Assembly (NCBI GenBank): GCA_937135955.1
Contig: CAKZOB010000070.1
Coordinates: 1 to 38,995, forward strand
Direction of reading: 5' to 3'
Length of the DNA stretch: 38,995 nucleotides
DNA from: an uncultured Anaerolineales bacterium
GTDB lineage: Bacteria > Chloroflexota > Anaerolineae > Aggregatilineales > Aggregatilineaceae
Within the stretch, counting starts at the first letter, position 1. The number at the start of each line of letters is the position of its first letter. Of the stretch, positions 16,625-25,886 are shown piece after piece. A program made the position numbers and the translations under genes. Under the pieces are notes generated by a model that searched no databases, was not told the origin of the DNA, and was given only the letters and a program-made list of their open reading frames with translations.

Positions 16625-16772
16625 GTTGACCTCACCCCCAGCCTCGCGCGAGCGCCGAGCGGGGGTGAGGTCAACCAAAGCGCAGCAAACAGCCTGTCAC
16701 AGTTTGCTCGCCCCCCTCAAGTCAGGTCTGATGCATTGTCAGCCGACCTTGAACTTTTGTGAGATGCACCCC
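16625..16772. repeat. Composite palindromic repeat, copy 3 (inverted relative to copy 1)
   Basis: The arms GTTGACCTCACCCCC (16625-16639) and its exact complement (16661-16675) are followed by CAGCAAACAGCCTGTCACAG and by a segment ending GAGATGCACCCC at 16772. Read on the minus strand, the order of modules equals copy 1 (3462-3691). Bases 16350-16624 upstream contain other small hairpins (for example GGTCGC/GCGACC near 16500) but no gene I can support. Confidence 0.7.
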
Positions 16773-16846
16773 AAACCCGCGAACGGCTGCATATGGCAGG
16801 CGGTTAGGCGCTACAATAGAACTAAAGCAACTGTGAGGATGAGGCG

Positions 16847-17416
16847 ATGCACGCCTGGCGCAGTCTGTGGCTGATCGGGGCCTTGTTCTCTATAATACTG
16901 GGGGCCTGCGGGGACAAAGAGCAAAGCGCCCCGCCGACCCCGGAGGAGAGTCCGGCCATGACGCTCGAACTGAGCAGCTCGGCCTTTGCCGAAGGCCAGC
17001 CGATTCCCGCCCGCTACACCTGTTCGGGAGAAGACATTTCACCGCCGCTGACATGGCGCGACGCGCCTGCGGGCACGCAAAGCTTCGCGCTGATCATGGA
17101 CGATCCCGACGCACCGCGCGGAACGTGGGTGCACTGGGTCGTCTATAACCTGCCCGCCAGCGTCACCGCGCTGCCCGAAGCGATCCGCTCCGACCGCGAT
17201 TTGCCGGGCGGGGCGGTTCATGGGCAGAATAGCTGGCGGCGCAACGACTACGGCGGCCCCTGCCCGCCCAGCGGCACGCACCGCTACTTCTTCAAGCTCT
17301 ATGCGCTCGACACCGCTCTTGACCTGGCTCCTGGCGCAACTAAAGAAGCGCTGTTGCAGGCGATGGAAGGGCATATCCTGGCGCAGGGCCAGTTGATGGG
17401 CACGTACAAGAGATAG
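16847..17416 (+). CDS. YbhB/YbcL-type (PEBP family) lipoprotein
   Basis: The 189-residue protein begins with a signal peptide ending in the lipobox ILGAC (Cys 21), so it is probably a lipoprotein on the outer face of the membrane. The rest is a phosphatidylethanolamine-binding-like domain: ARYTCSGEDISPPLTWRDAP near 54, the ligand-site motif MDDPDAP with HWVVYNLP near 85-101, and YGGPCPPSGTHRYFFKLYAL near 135-155. Bacterial homologues are small ligand-binding proteins of unclear function; the eukaryotic name Raf kinase inhibitor-like should not be taken as a function. GAGGATGAGG precedes the start, and TACAAT (16812-16817) may be a -10 box. Confidence 0.92.
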   Translation: MHAWRSLWLIGALFSIILGACGDKEQSAPPTPEESPAMTLELSSSAFAEGQPIPARYTCSGEDISPPLTWRDAPAGTQSFALIMDDPDAPRGTWVHWVVYNLPASVTALPEAIRSDRDLPGGAVHGQNSWRRNDYGGPCPPSGTHRYFFKLYALDTALDLAPGATKEALLQAMEGHILAQGQLMGTYKR

Positions 17417-17599
17417 AGCGCTCAGTTTTTAGTGAACAGTTGTCAGTGATCGGCTTTCGGCGCGCTGAAGGGGCAGGGTACGCCGATAGAGAATCGGTGC
17501 TGTCTGCACCCTGCAACGCTGGCGAAGTCTGCCGCGCCCGCCCGATCGCTGTCAACTGATCAGTGAAACCCGCTCTCGCGCACGCTACGAAATGAGGCG

Positions 17600-18523
17600 A
17601 TGATGGACGCATCCCGCTTTCATGGTATGATCCCTCCCCTAGCGACGCCGATGCACGCAGACGGGTCGCTGAACCTGGCCGCAGTGCCCGCGCTGGTAGA
17701 ACATGTGCTGAGCGCTGGCGTGCATGGCATCTTCGCGCCGGGCAGTCAGGGCGAGGCTTACGCTCTGCACGCCGACGAACGCGCGGCAGTGCTCGACGCG
17801 GTATTGGCGGCAGTGAACGGGCGCGTGCCAGTCATTGCCGGAGCGGGCGCCATCGCCACCCGCGATGCCATCGCCTATGCACGCGCGGCAGAGCGGGCCG
17901 GCGCGGACGCCGTCGCCATCATCACGCCCTACTATATCAGCCCGACGCAGGGGGAACTCTACGCGCACTACGCCGACATCGCGGCGGCAGTGTCGCTGCC
18001 TATCTTCGCCTACTCCAACCCTGGGCGCACGGGCGGCGTGCGCATCGAGCCGGAGACACTGGCGCGCCTGGCTGCGGACATCCCACACTTCGTCGGAGTC
18101 AAGGAGTCCAGCGGCGACCTGACGGTCACTGCGGCGATGATTCGCGCCTGTCCGCCGGGTTTCCGGGTCTTCACTGGTCGTGATACGTTGATCTACGCCT
18201 CGCTGTGCTATGGGGCGGCGGGGGCCGTGGGCCTGACGATGAATGTCGCTCCGGCGTGGTCGGTAGCCCTCTATGACGCTTTTCGCGCTGGTGATCACGC
18301 GGGCGCGCGCGCCTGGCAGGAGCGCGTGACGGCTTTGCGCGAAGGGCTGGGGCGCTTCGGCTCGTACCCGGTGGGGGTCAAGGAAGCGCTGGCGATCATG
18401 GGCCTGCCCGCTGGCCCCGCGCGACGGCCCATCCTGCCCCTTGACGAGACACAGCGCGAGGCCCTGCGCGCGTTTCTGGTTGAGTGTGGTGTGCTCCAAG
18501 GGCACGAAATCGCTGCAGACTGA
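17600..18523 (+). CDS. DapA-family (dihydrodipicolinate synthase / N-acetylneuraminate lyase) aldolase
   Basis: The 307-residue TIM-barrel enzyme belongs to the class I aldolase family that forms a Schiff base with pyruvate or a related keto acid. The catalytic Lys is K168 in HFVGVKESSGDL and the conserved Tyr is Y138 in PIFAYSNPGRTG. The substrate-carboxylate loop is GSQGEAYAL (near 48) rather than the GTTGE of true DapA, so lysine biosynthesis is not assured; a keto-deoxy sugar acid or other aldol substrate is equally likely. A second ATG one codon downstream could be used. TGAGGCG precedes it. The MetE-like gene starts 16 bases after its stop, suggesting an operon. Confidence 0.88.
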   Translation: MMDASRFHGMIPPLATPMHADGSLNLAAVPALVEHVLSAGVHGIFAPGSQGEAYALHADERAAVLDAVLAAVNGRVPVIAGAGAIATRDAIAYARAAERAGADAVAIITPYYISPTQGELYAHYADIAAAVSLPIFAYSNPGRTGGVRIEPETLARLAADIPHFVGVKESSGDLTVTAAMIRACPPGFRVFTGRDTLIYASLCYGAAGAVGLTMNVAPAWSVALYDAFRAGDHAGARAWQERVTALREGLGRFGSYPVGVKEALAIMGLPAGPARRPILPLDETQREALRAFLVECGVLQGHEIAAD

Positions 18524-18538
18524 CAAGGAGTATTTGCG

Positions 18539-19579
18539 ATGACCGACTGGCCGCGCCTGGGGACGACGCACCTGGGCAGCGTCCCCTATGCCGACCCGCA
18601 TAGCGTGAGCGAACGCCTGGCTGTCATACTCGACATTCCGGCCTGGGCACAGTTCTCGCGGCGTTCGTTCCGCGAGAACATGTACGTGCAATTCAGCGCC
18701 GCGCTGCCGCGCGTGATGATCGATCCCACTCGCGAGCGCATCTGGGTCAACACCACAGGCGACCTGACGCCCGACCTGGAAGCCTTCTACGCGCTCTATC
18801 TGGAAGACTACGTGGACGCCTTCGCCCTGACACCGGACTACGCGGCGGGCTTCTTCGCCATGCTGGACGTGCTCACTGTGATGCCGGGGACGTGGGCCAA
18901 GGGGCAGGTGACCGGGCCGGTCAGCCTGGGGCTGAGCGTGACCGATCAGGATCGCTACGCCATCCTCTACCACGACCTGCTGGGCGATGTGGTGGTGAAA
19001 ACGCTGGCCATGAACGCGCGCTGGCAGGTGCGGCAATTACGCGCTGTGCGTCCGCAAGTGCTCATCTTCGTAGACGAACCCTACCTGGCCTCGTTCGGCT
19101 CCGCCTATGTGAGCCTGGAGCGCGACGCTGTCATCGCCATGCTCAACGAAGTCTTCGCCGCCATTCACAGCGAAGGGGCGCTGGCCGGGGTACATTGTTG
19201 CGGCAACACCGACTGGTCATTGCTGCTCGATACGTCAGTAGACGTGCTCAACCTGGACGCTTTCGGCTATCTGGAGGCGCTGTCGCTCTATCCGGCAGAG
19301 TTACGCGCCTTCCTGGATCGCGGCGGCATCGTCGCCTGGGGTATCGTGCCCAACAACGAGACGATCCACAGTGTGAGCGCTGGCGATCTGGCCGAGCGCC
19401 TCTGGGACGGGCTGCGTCAGCTCAGCGAACGCGCCGCCGGTCGTGGCGTGTCCATTGCGGCGGAAGACTTGCTGGGGCGCTGCCTGCTTACTCCGAGCTG
19501 TGGCCTGGGGACAGCCTCGCCGGAGGTCGCCGATCAAGTCTACGTGACGTTGACCGCGCTCAAGGAAATCCTGCTGTGA
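18539..19579 (+). CDS. MetE-core / uroporphyrinogen-decarboxylase-superfamily zinc methyltransferase-like protein
   Basis: The 346-residue protein matches the length of free-standing core MetE proteins and has the general UROD/MetE barrel. Candidate zinc ligands are H219 and C221 in GVHCCGNTDW and C321 in LTPSCGLGTAS, matching the HxC...C pattern of cobalamin-independent methionine synthase; E180 lies in FVDEPYLASFG. The N-terminal MetE folate-like domain is absent, as in core MetE enzymes, some of which take methyl groups from corrinoid proteins. It starts with AAGGAG before ATG 18539 and follows the aldolase by 16 bases. Transfer of a methyl group to a thiol such as homocysteine is inferred; the donor and acceptor are unknown. 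Confidence 0.78.
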   Translation: MTDWPRLGTTHLGSVPYADPHSVSERLAVILDIPAWAQFSRRSFRENMYVQFSAALPRVMIDPTRERIWVNTTGDLTPDLEAFYALYLEDYVDAFALTPDYAAGFFAMLDVLTVMPGTWAKGQVTGPVSLGLSVTDQDRYAILYHDLLGDVVVKTLAMNARWQVRQLRAVRPQVLIFVDEPYLASFGSAYVSLERDAVIAMLNEVFAAIHSEGALAGVHCCGNTDWSLLLDTSVDVLNLDAFGYLEALSLYPAELRAFLDRGGIVAWGIVPNNETIHSVSAGDLAERLWDGLRQLSERAAGRGVSIAAEDLLGRCLLTPSCGLGTASPEVADQVYVTLTALKEILL

Positions 19580-19584
19580 CGTCG

Positions 19585-20466
19585 TCAGCTTTCCAGGGCG
19601 CGGTTGGCGGCGAAGTCGGCGGCGAAGTCTGGCGGAATGCGGATCGGCTGGCCGGTCGTCAGATCGATCCATACCCAGGTGACGCTGGCACGGGCGATCA
19701 GCGCCCCGTCGCTGGCGCGCGTGATGGTGTAGTGTCGCACGGCGCTGCTGCGCCTGGGGTGCGAATACCAGGTGGCCAGGATCAGTTCGTCGCCGTAGCG
19801 TGCCGCTTGTTGATATTCGATGCGATAATGACGGGCGACGATGCCGAAACCTGCCGCAAACATGCGCTCCGGTGGCCAGCCATAAGCGGCTGCCACCTGA
19901 ATCCCACATTCTTCCAGATAGACCATGTAGTTGGCGTTGTTGACGTGTCCGGCGGCGTCCAGGTCGTGCCAGGGCACGCGGACGCGCGTGGTGAAGACAT
20001 GGGGTGGCGGGGGTGGAGGCGTGGGGAAGGGGTCGCGCCGCGCGCCCTGGTCGGGCAGTCCGTCGGGAGCGAAGGCGGCGATCATCTCCGGCGGCACGGT
20101 GACCGGGCGCTGTGTGCGCGCATCCAGGAAGACCCAGTCGGTGCTGGCCTGGGCGACCAGCAGATCGTCGCTGGCGCGGCGCAACTCGTAGGCCCGGCGC
20201 GAGCGCACCCGCCGGAAGTCCTGCACCCAAGTCTTGACGATCACCGTGTCGCCGTAGACCAGCGGATGCAGGTACTCGATATCCGTCTCGCGGACGAACC
20301 ATAGCCGTCCCATCTCCCGGTAGCGGGTCACATCGTAGCCCGCCGCCGCGGAGGCTTCCATGGCCGCCTGCTGCATATAGCGCAGATAGTTAACGTGATT
20401 GACGTGCCCGTAGGGATCGCACTCGTAGTGCCGCACCCGAAAGGTCCGCTCGAATACCAGCGGCAT
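19585..20466 (-). CDS. Acyl-CoA/acyl-ACP thioesterase-like protein with two hotdog domains
   Basis: Start ATG 20466 (MPLVFERTFRVRHYECDPYG) follows GGAGGAG, giving 293 residues. Two 4HBT-like hotdog domains are arranged in tandem. The first carries RHYECDPYGHVNHVNYLRYM (about 12-31) and the second RVPWHDLDAAGHVNNANYMV (about 163-182); the Asp in each DP(Y)GHVN or DAAGHVN motif is the usual catalytic residue. A Pro-rich linker (PFPTPPPPPPHVF, near 150) joins them. Double-hotdog proteins include FatA-like acyl-ACP thioesterases, but the substrate is not evident. It is convergent with the MetE-like gene, with only 5 bases between the two stops. Confidence 0.9.
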   Translation of the reverse strand: MPLVFERTFRVRHYECDPYGHVNHVNYLRYMQQAAMEASAAAGYDVTRYREMGRLWFVRETDIEYLHPLVYGDTVIVKTWVQDFRRVRSRRAYELRRASDDLLVAQASTDWVFLDARTQRPVTVPPEMIAAFAPDGLPDQGARRDPFPTPPPPPPHVFTTRVRVPWHDLDAAGHVNNANYMVYLEECGIQVAAAYGWPPERMFAAGFGIVARHYRIEYQQAARYGDELILATWYSHPRRSSAVRHYTITRASDGALIARASVTWVWIDLTTGQPIRIPPDFAADFAANRALES

Positions 20467-20507
20467 GATCGCTCCTCCCACGCTATCCCCTGAGTCAACG
20501 GCTCCCG

Positions 20508-20536
20508 GTTATAGCACGCGGGGGCGCAGCGGACAA
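20508..20536 (-). promoter_or_regulatory. Promoter of the double-hotdog thioesterase gene
   Basis: On the minus strand TTGTCC (20531-20536) is followed after 17 bases by TATAAC (20508-20513), preceded by TGC as an extended -10. The ribosome binding site and ATG 20466 lie about 35 bases further on. Confidence 0.6.
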
Positions 20537-20609
20537 TGCCCGACGGCGCTTCCTCATGGCTCGTCGCGGGTGCGTACAAAGTTGTCAGCGACTTTGCCTC
20601 GCCCGATGG

Positions 20610-20765
20610 CCCTCAACCCCCGGCTCCTTCGCCCGCAGCGCGGGCGAAGGGAAGCACTCGCACAAGAGACAGTAAGTCCCCTCGCCTACAGCGTTGGGAG
20701 AGGGGATTGAGGGGTGAGGGGCAGCAGACTACTGCAAGCTGCCTGTCGCATTTTGCGCGCACCCC
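20610..20765. repeat. GC-rich dispersed repeat, type A, copy 2 (inverted)
   Basis: The segment runs from CCCTCAACCCCCGGCTCC to GATTGAGGGGTGAGGGGCAG and then through the complement of the GACAGGC module to GCGCGCACCCC. It contains a perfect hairpin CCTTCGCCCGC/GCGGGCGAAGG with loop AGC (20626-20650). It fills most of the space between the thioesterase and galT; the remainder shows no gene. Confidence 0.7.
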
Positions 20766-20854
20766 GGGCGCACAGCAGGTAGCACAAACGAACGCGGCTC
20801 AGTACACTTTTCGCAGGTCAACCTTGCCCGGAATGTGCTCGCGAAGGACTGCTC

Positions 20855-21895
20855 ATGTTCGACCCAACGGAACATCCGCACCGGCGTTTCAATCCCCTCA
20901 CCAATGAATGGATTCTCGTCTCACCGCACCGCGCCAAACGACCCTGGCTGGGCGAAGTCGCCAGCCCGCCGCCGGAGACGCGCCCGATCTACGACCCGAC
21001 CTGTTACCTGTGCCCCGGCAATGCGCGCGCCGGAGGGAACGTCAACCCGCCCTACACGGGCACGTTCGTCTTCGACAACGACTTTCCGGCGCTGCTGCCC
21101 GACACGCCCACCGACGAACCGACCGATCACCCCCTCTTTCGTGTGCAGGGCGAACGGGGCATCTGCCGGGTGATCTGCTTCAGCCCGCGGCACGACCTCA
21201 CCCTGGCGCAGATGGAGGTCACCGACATCTGCCGTGTGGTAGACACCTGGGCCGAGCAAACGCTCGACCTGGGGATGCGCGATTTCATCGGCTATGTGCA
21301 GATTTTCGAGAACCGGGGCGAGATGATGGGAGCCTCCAATCCACATCCGCACGGTCAAATCTGGTCTACCATGCGCCTGCCGCGCGAGATTGACAAGGAA
21401 TTGGTGGCGCAGCGCGATTACTACAATGCCTATGGCATCACCCTGCTGGCCGAATATCTGGCCGAAGAGCGTCGTCGCGGGGTGCGCATCGTCTACGCCA
21501 ACGAGCACTGGACGGTATTGGTACCCTTCTGGGCCATCTGGCCGTTCGAGACGCTGCTGATCAGCAACCGACCTGTCCCCAGCATTCCCGCGCTGGACAA
21601 CGCCGAACGGCACGCCCTGGCCGACGCACTGCATCAGATCACCGTGCGTTACGACAACGTCTTTCGCACTCCCTTCCCCTACAGCATGGGCTTTCACCAG
21701 CAACCGACCGACGGCGCGACCTATCCCTTCTGGCATCTGCATGCGCACTTCTATCCGCCGTTGCTGCGCAGCGCGACGATCAAAAAGCATATGGTCGGCT
21801 ATGAGATGCTGGGCACGCCACAGCGCGACATCACCGCCGAGCAGGCCGCTGATCGCCTGCGCCAGCAATCGGACGTGCACTATACCAAAGCCTGA
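20855..21895 (+). CDS. galT: Galactose-1-phosphate uridylyltransferase
   Basis: The 346-residue enzyme exchanges UMP between UDP-glucose and galactose-1-phosphate in the Leloir pathway. The nucleophile motif HPH is at H164-P-H166 in NPHPHGQIW. The zinc-binding residues expected for the family are visible as C50 and C53 (TCYLCPGN), H113 (SPRHDL) and H164. The N-terminal [20 protein letters not shown] and C-terminal [13 protein letters not shown] are also typical. GAAGGACTGCTC precedes the ATG. It leads a run of plus-strand genes that includes galK two genes later. galE and galM are not in the window. Confidence 0.96.
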   Translation: MFDPTEHPHRRFNPLTNEWILVSPHRAKRPWLGEVASPPPETRPIYDPTCYLCPGNARAGGNVNPPYTGTFVFDNDFPALLPDTPTDEPTDHPLFRVQGERGICRVICFSPRHDLTLAQMEVTDICRVVDTWAEQTLDLGMRDFIGYVQIFENRGEMMGASNPHPHGQIWSTMRLPREIDKELVAQRDYYNAYGITLLAEYLAEERRRGVRIVYANEHWTVLVPFWAIWPFETLLISNRPVPSIPALDNAERHALADALHQITVRYDNVFRTPFPYSMGFHQQPTDGATYPFWHLHAHFYPPLLRSATIKKHMVGYEMLGTPQRDITAEQAADRLRQQSDVHYTKA

Positions 21896-21908
21896 AAGGA
21901 GCGTGCGT

Positions 21909-23429
21909 ATGGTTGCCGACACCCTTCATCGCTCCCGCCTGGTGTGGATTGGGGCCGCGCTGATCGTGCTGGCCGGGGCGGCGCTGCGCTTCTACGACCT
22001 GGGCGGGCCGAGCCTGTGGATAGACGAGGTGTATACCGACATCCTGGCCCATGCCTCGCTGGAAGATACTCTGCTGATCGTGCGCGATCTGGGCAACCAG
22101 GCTCCCCTTTATTACATGCTGCTGCACGCCTGGCCGACCGACTCGGAATTTGCGCTGCGCTCGTTTTCGGCGCTGCTGGGCGTGCTGGGGATCGTGGGCA
22201 CGATCTGGGCGGTCGCGCGGCTGTATCGCTCGCCCTGGCTGGCTCTGGCGGCGGGCGCACTGCTGGCTTTCAACCCCTATCACATCTGGCTGTCGCGCAC
22301 GGCGCGGGTGTATGCGCTGGCCTTTGTGCTGGCGCTGCTGGCCTCCTACGCCTTCCTCAAGCTTTTGCGTGGCGAACGCGCGCGGGTGCACTGGGCGGTC
22401 TTTGTGCTGGCGACCATGGCCGGTTACATCACGCACTACTTCGCGGCGGGGCTGTCCTTCGCCCAATATGTGGTGTTTGGCTTTCTGCTGCGGCGCAAAC
22501 GGGCGCTCTTCCGGCGCTGGATCGGGGCGCAGTTTATCGCCGCGATCCCTCTGTTCGCCTGGATCGTCTATATGCTCCAGGCAGAGACCATCGCGGCTGG
22601 CCTGGGCTGGATTCTCAAGCCGAAGCCCCAGGACGTGCTGCTCACCCTCGGCGCCATGACGGTGGGCACGGGCAACACCATCCCCGCGCTGGCTTTGCCA
22701 GCGACGCTGGTCGCGCTGACCGGCCTCGGCGCGGGGATGCTCTACGCCGCGCGGCATTACCGGACTGAAGCGGACCTGTGGTACTGGTTCTGGCTGGTCG
22801 TGGGGACGCTGGCGCTGGTCTTCGTCATCTCGCACCTGGTGCAACCGCTCTATGTGGATCGCTACTTCGTGGTCATCCTGCCCGCGCTGCTCGTCTTGAT
22901 GTTGCGCGGCTGGATATGGCTGGCCGGGCCGCGTCGCCCCTACTTGGCCGCTGGGGCTGTTGTGCTGGTCTGCCTGACGGGCGTCGCGATCGCGCTGGAC
23001 GTGTTCGACAAAGGTGATCACTACAAGGAAGACTGGCGCGGCGTGGCCCGCTATGTGGTGCAGCATCGGCAGCCCGGCGACGGCATCCTGGCCGCTAACC
23101 CGGTGGAGTTCATCGCCTTCAAGCGCTACGCCGGCGATGAGGAGTTCCCCTATGCTTGGCTGAACGAGACTGGGCCGCAGATAGAAAGACCCTTCGAGGT
23201 GCCAGTGACGCGCGTGTGGATCGCGGTGCGCACTGCCGCGGACGAAACCGGACACCAGAACGAGATCACCCTGACCCGCGCCGCTGAGGGGCCGGTGCCG
23301 CAGAAGTATGTGCCGCAGTGGGTGCGCGCCCGTCATGATCGTCTGCTGGATCAAAAGCTGTTCAACGGGCTGGCTCTGTTCCTGGTAGATACCGGGGCCG
23401 AAGCCGATCAGCTCACCCGCGCGCAGTAA
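21909..23429 (+). CDS. GT-C-type membrane glycosyltransferase (family 39 / ArnT-like)
   Basis: The 506-residue protein starts at ATG 21909 (MVADTLHRSRLVWIGAALIV) after AAAGGAG. It has about 10 or more membrane helices between residues 10 and 370. The first extracytoplasmic loop carries the DE-type acidic motif in LGGPSLWIDEVYTDILAH near residue 40, the place of the catalytic Asp in GT-C enzymes that use polyprenyl-phosphate sugars. SRTARVYALAFVLALLA near 135 is also typical. The soluble C-terminal part (about 380-506) is outside. It would transfer a sugar to protein, lipid or polysaccharide outside the cell; acceptor and sugar are unknown. It starts 13 bases after galT and ends 65 bases before galK. 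Confidence 0.85.
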   Translation: MVADTLHRSRLVWIGAALIVLAGAALRFYDLGGPSLWIDEVYTDILAHASLEDTLLIVRDLGNQAPLYYMLLHAWPTDSEFALRSFSALLGVLGIVGTIWAVARLYRSPWLALAAGALLAFNPYHIWLSRTARVYALAFVLALLASYAFLKLLRGERARVHWAVFVLATMAGYITHYFAAGLSFAQYVVFGFLLRRKRALFRRWIGAQFIAAIPLFAWIVYMLQAETIAAGLGWILKPKPQDVLLTLGAMTVGTGNTIPALALPATLVALTGLGAGMLYAARHYRTEADLWYWFWLVVGTLALVFVISHLVQPLYVDRYFVVILPALLVLMLRGWIWLAGPRRPYLAAGAVVLVCLTGVAIALDVFDKGDHYKEDWRGVARYVVQHRQPGDGILAANPVEFIAFKRYAGDEEFPYAWLNETGPQIERPFEVPVTRVWIAVRTAADETGHQNEITLTRAAEGPVPQKYVPQWVRARHDRLLDQKLFNGLALFLVDTGAEADQLTRAQ

Positions 23430-23494
23430 CCCCGCCGGGCGCGCGCTGCGGTATACTCCCGCCCGTATCAGGCCGTACCGCTGGATAGAGAGCC

Positions 23495-24646
<1,152 letters not shown>

Positions 24647-24652
24647 CAGCCC

Positions 24653-25825
24653 ATGTCCGCTCCGGTTCCTGTTGTTGGGGCTTCGTCCAGGGTGCGCGAG
24701 GCATGGGCCGTCGCGCGCCTCTTTCTGCGCATCGGCACGACGGCCTTTGGCGGGCCAGCCGCTTCCATTGCCCTGATTCGCGACGAAGTGGTCGTGCGAC
24801 GGCGCTGGGTCAGCGAGCAGCAGTTCCTGGATATGGTGGGGGCGGCCAATCTGACCCCCGGCCCGACGGCCAGCAAGGTCGCCATGTACGTGGGACAGGC
24901 GCGCGCCGGTCTGCTGGGGCTGGTGTTGGCCGGACTGGGGTTCATGGCCCCGGCAGTGCTGGTGATGACGATCCTGGCCTGGGCCTATGCGCGCTACCAG
25001 ACCACGCCTACCGTTGGATGGCTGCTCTATGGCATTAAGCCGGTGATCGTCCCCCTGATTGCCCTGGCGCTGTGGGGACTAGGCCGCAAAGCGATCCACA
25101 ACCGCCTCACTGCCGCGGTGAGTGCAGGCGTTTTCGCGCTGACATTCGCCGACTTCAGCCCGCTCAGCCTGCTGATCGGGGGTGGTCTGCTAGTATGGGG
25201 GGTGCAGAACGCAGCCCAGGTAAGCGACTGGGTGCGCCGCCGGGGAATGTTACCCGTTCCCCTGATCGGGGCAGGGTTGCTGGCAGCCTCGACCTCAACT
25301 GGCTTCAGCCCGGCAGCGCTATTCCTGGTCTTCCTGAAAACGGGGGCCATTCTCTACGGATCGGGGTATGTGCTGTTCGCCTTTCTGCACGACGACCTGG
25401 TGAAGCGCTATGCCTGGCTGAGCGAGCAACAACTGGTAGATGCCATCGCCCTGGGCCAGATGATGCCCGGCCCGCTGTCCAGTTCGGCGGCGTTCATCGG
25501 CTATCTGCTTCATGGTGTGCCGGGCACTTTTCTGGCGATCGTCGGTATCTATCTACCCGCCTTCACCATCGTCGCGCTGAGCGCCAGCGCGATCGTGCGG
25601 TTGCGTCAGTCCCGTTGGGCGAGCAGCCTGCTGGACGGCGTCAATGCCGCTGCGCTCGGCCTGATCGGAGGGGTGCTATGGGACCTGGGGCGCGTGGCCT
25701 TCAGCGACGCCTACGCCGTGCTGCTGGGCGGGTTGGCCGCCGTGCTGCTGTGGCGCTTCAAGATCAGCGCGGCGGCGCTGGTGATCTTCGGCGCGGCGAT
25801 GGGTCTGCTGAGTACTCTGTTATGA
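24653..25825 (+). CDS. chrA: Chromate transporter (CHR family), first of a tandem pair
   Basis: The 390-residue membrane protein has the two-domain layout of long-chain CHR proteins. The first CHR half (about 15-195) has IGTTAFGGPAASIALIRDEV and NLTPGPTASKVAMYVG. The second half (about 215-390) has LKTGAILYGSGYVLFAFLHD and QMMPGPLSSSAAFIGYLLHG. About 10-12 membrane helices are apparent. Characterised members export chromate by proton antiport or sulfate-linked exchange, but many homologues are uncharacterised, so chromate specificity is an inference from family. Its start lies 6 bases after galK and its own ribosome binding site is poor. The following gene is a close paralogue. Confidence 0.88.
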   Translation: MSAPVPVVGASSRVREAWAVARLFLRIGTTAFGGPAASIALIRDEVVVRRRWVSEQQFLDMVGAANLTPGPTASKVAMYVGQARAGLLGLVLAGLGFMAPAVLVMTILAWAYARYQTTPTVGWLLYGIKPVIVPLIALALWGLGRKAIHNRLTAAVSAGVFALTFADFSPLSLLIGGGLLVWGVQNAAQVSDWVRRRGMLPVPLIGAGLLAASTSTGFSPAALFLVFLKTGAILYGSGYVLFAFLHDDLVKRYAWLSEQQLVDAIALGQMMPGPLSSSAAFIGYLLHGVPGTFLAIVGIYLPAFTIVALSASAIVRLRQSRWASSLLDGVNAAALGLIGGVLWDLGRVAFSDAYAVLLGGLAAVLLWRFKISAAALVIFGAAMGLLSTLL

Positions 25826-25886
25826 AGCTGACCCGCCAGGCGACGCCCGCTCAGGACAACGTCGTCAGCAGCGGACAGGAACCGCC

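Noticed and set aside
17639-19036. Open frame antisense to the aldolase and MetE-like genes
   Set aside because: It spans two plus-strand genes with catalytic motifs and has a biased His/Arg/Gln composition.
21831-23354. Open frame antisense to the glycosyltransferase gene
   Set aside because: It is extremely rich in Gln, His and Arg, mirroring the Leu/Ala/Trp codons of a membrane protein on the other strand.
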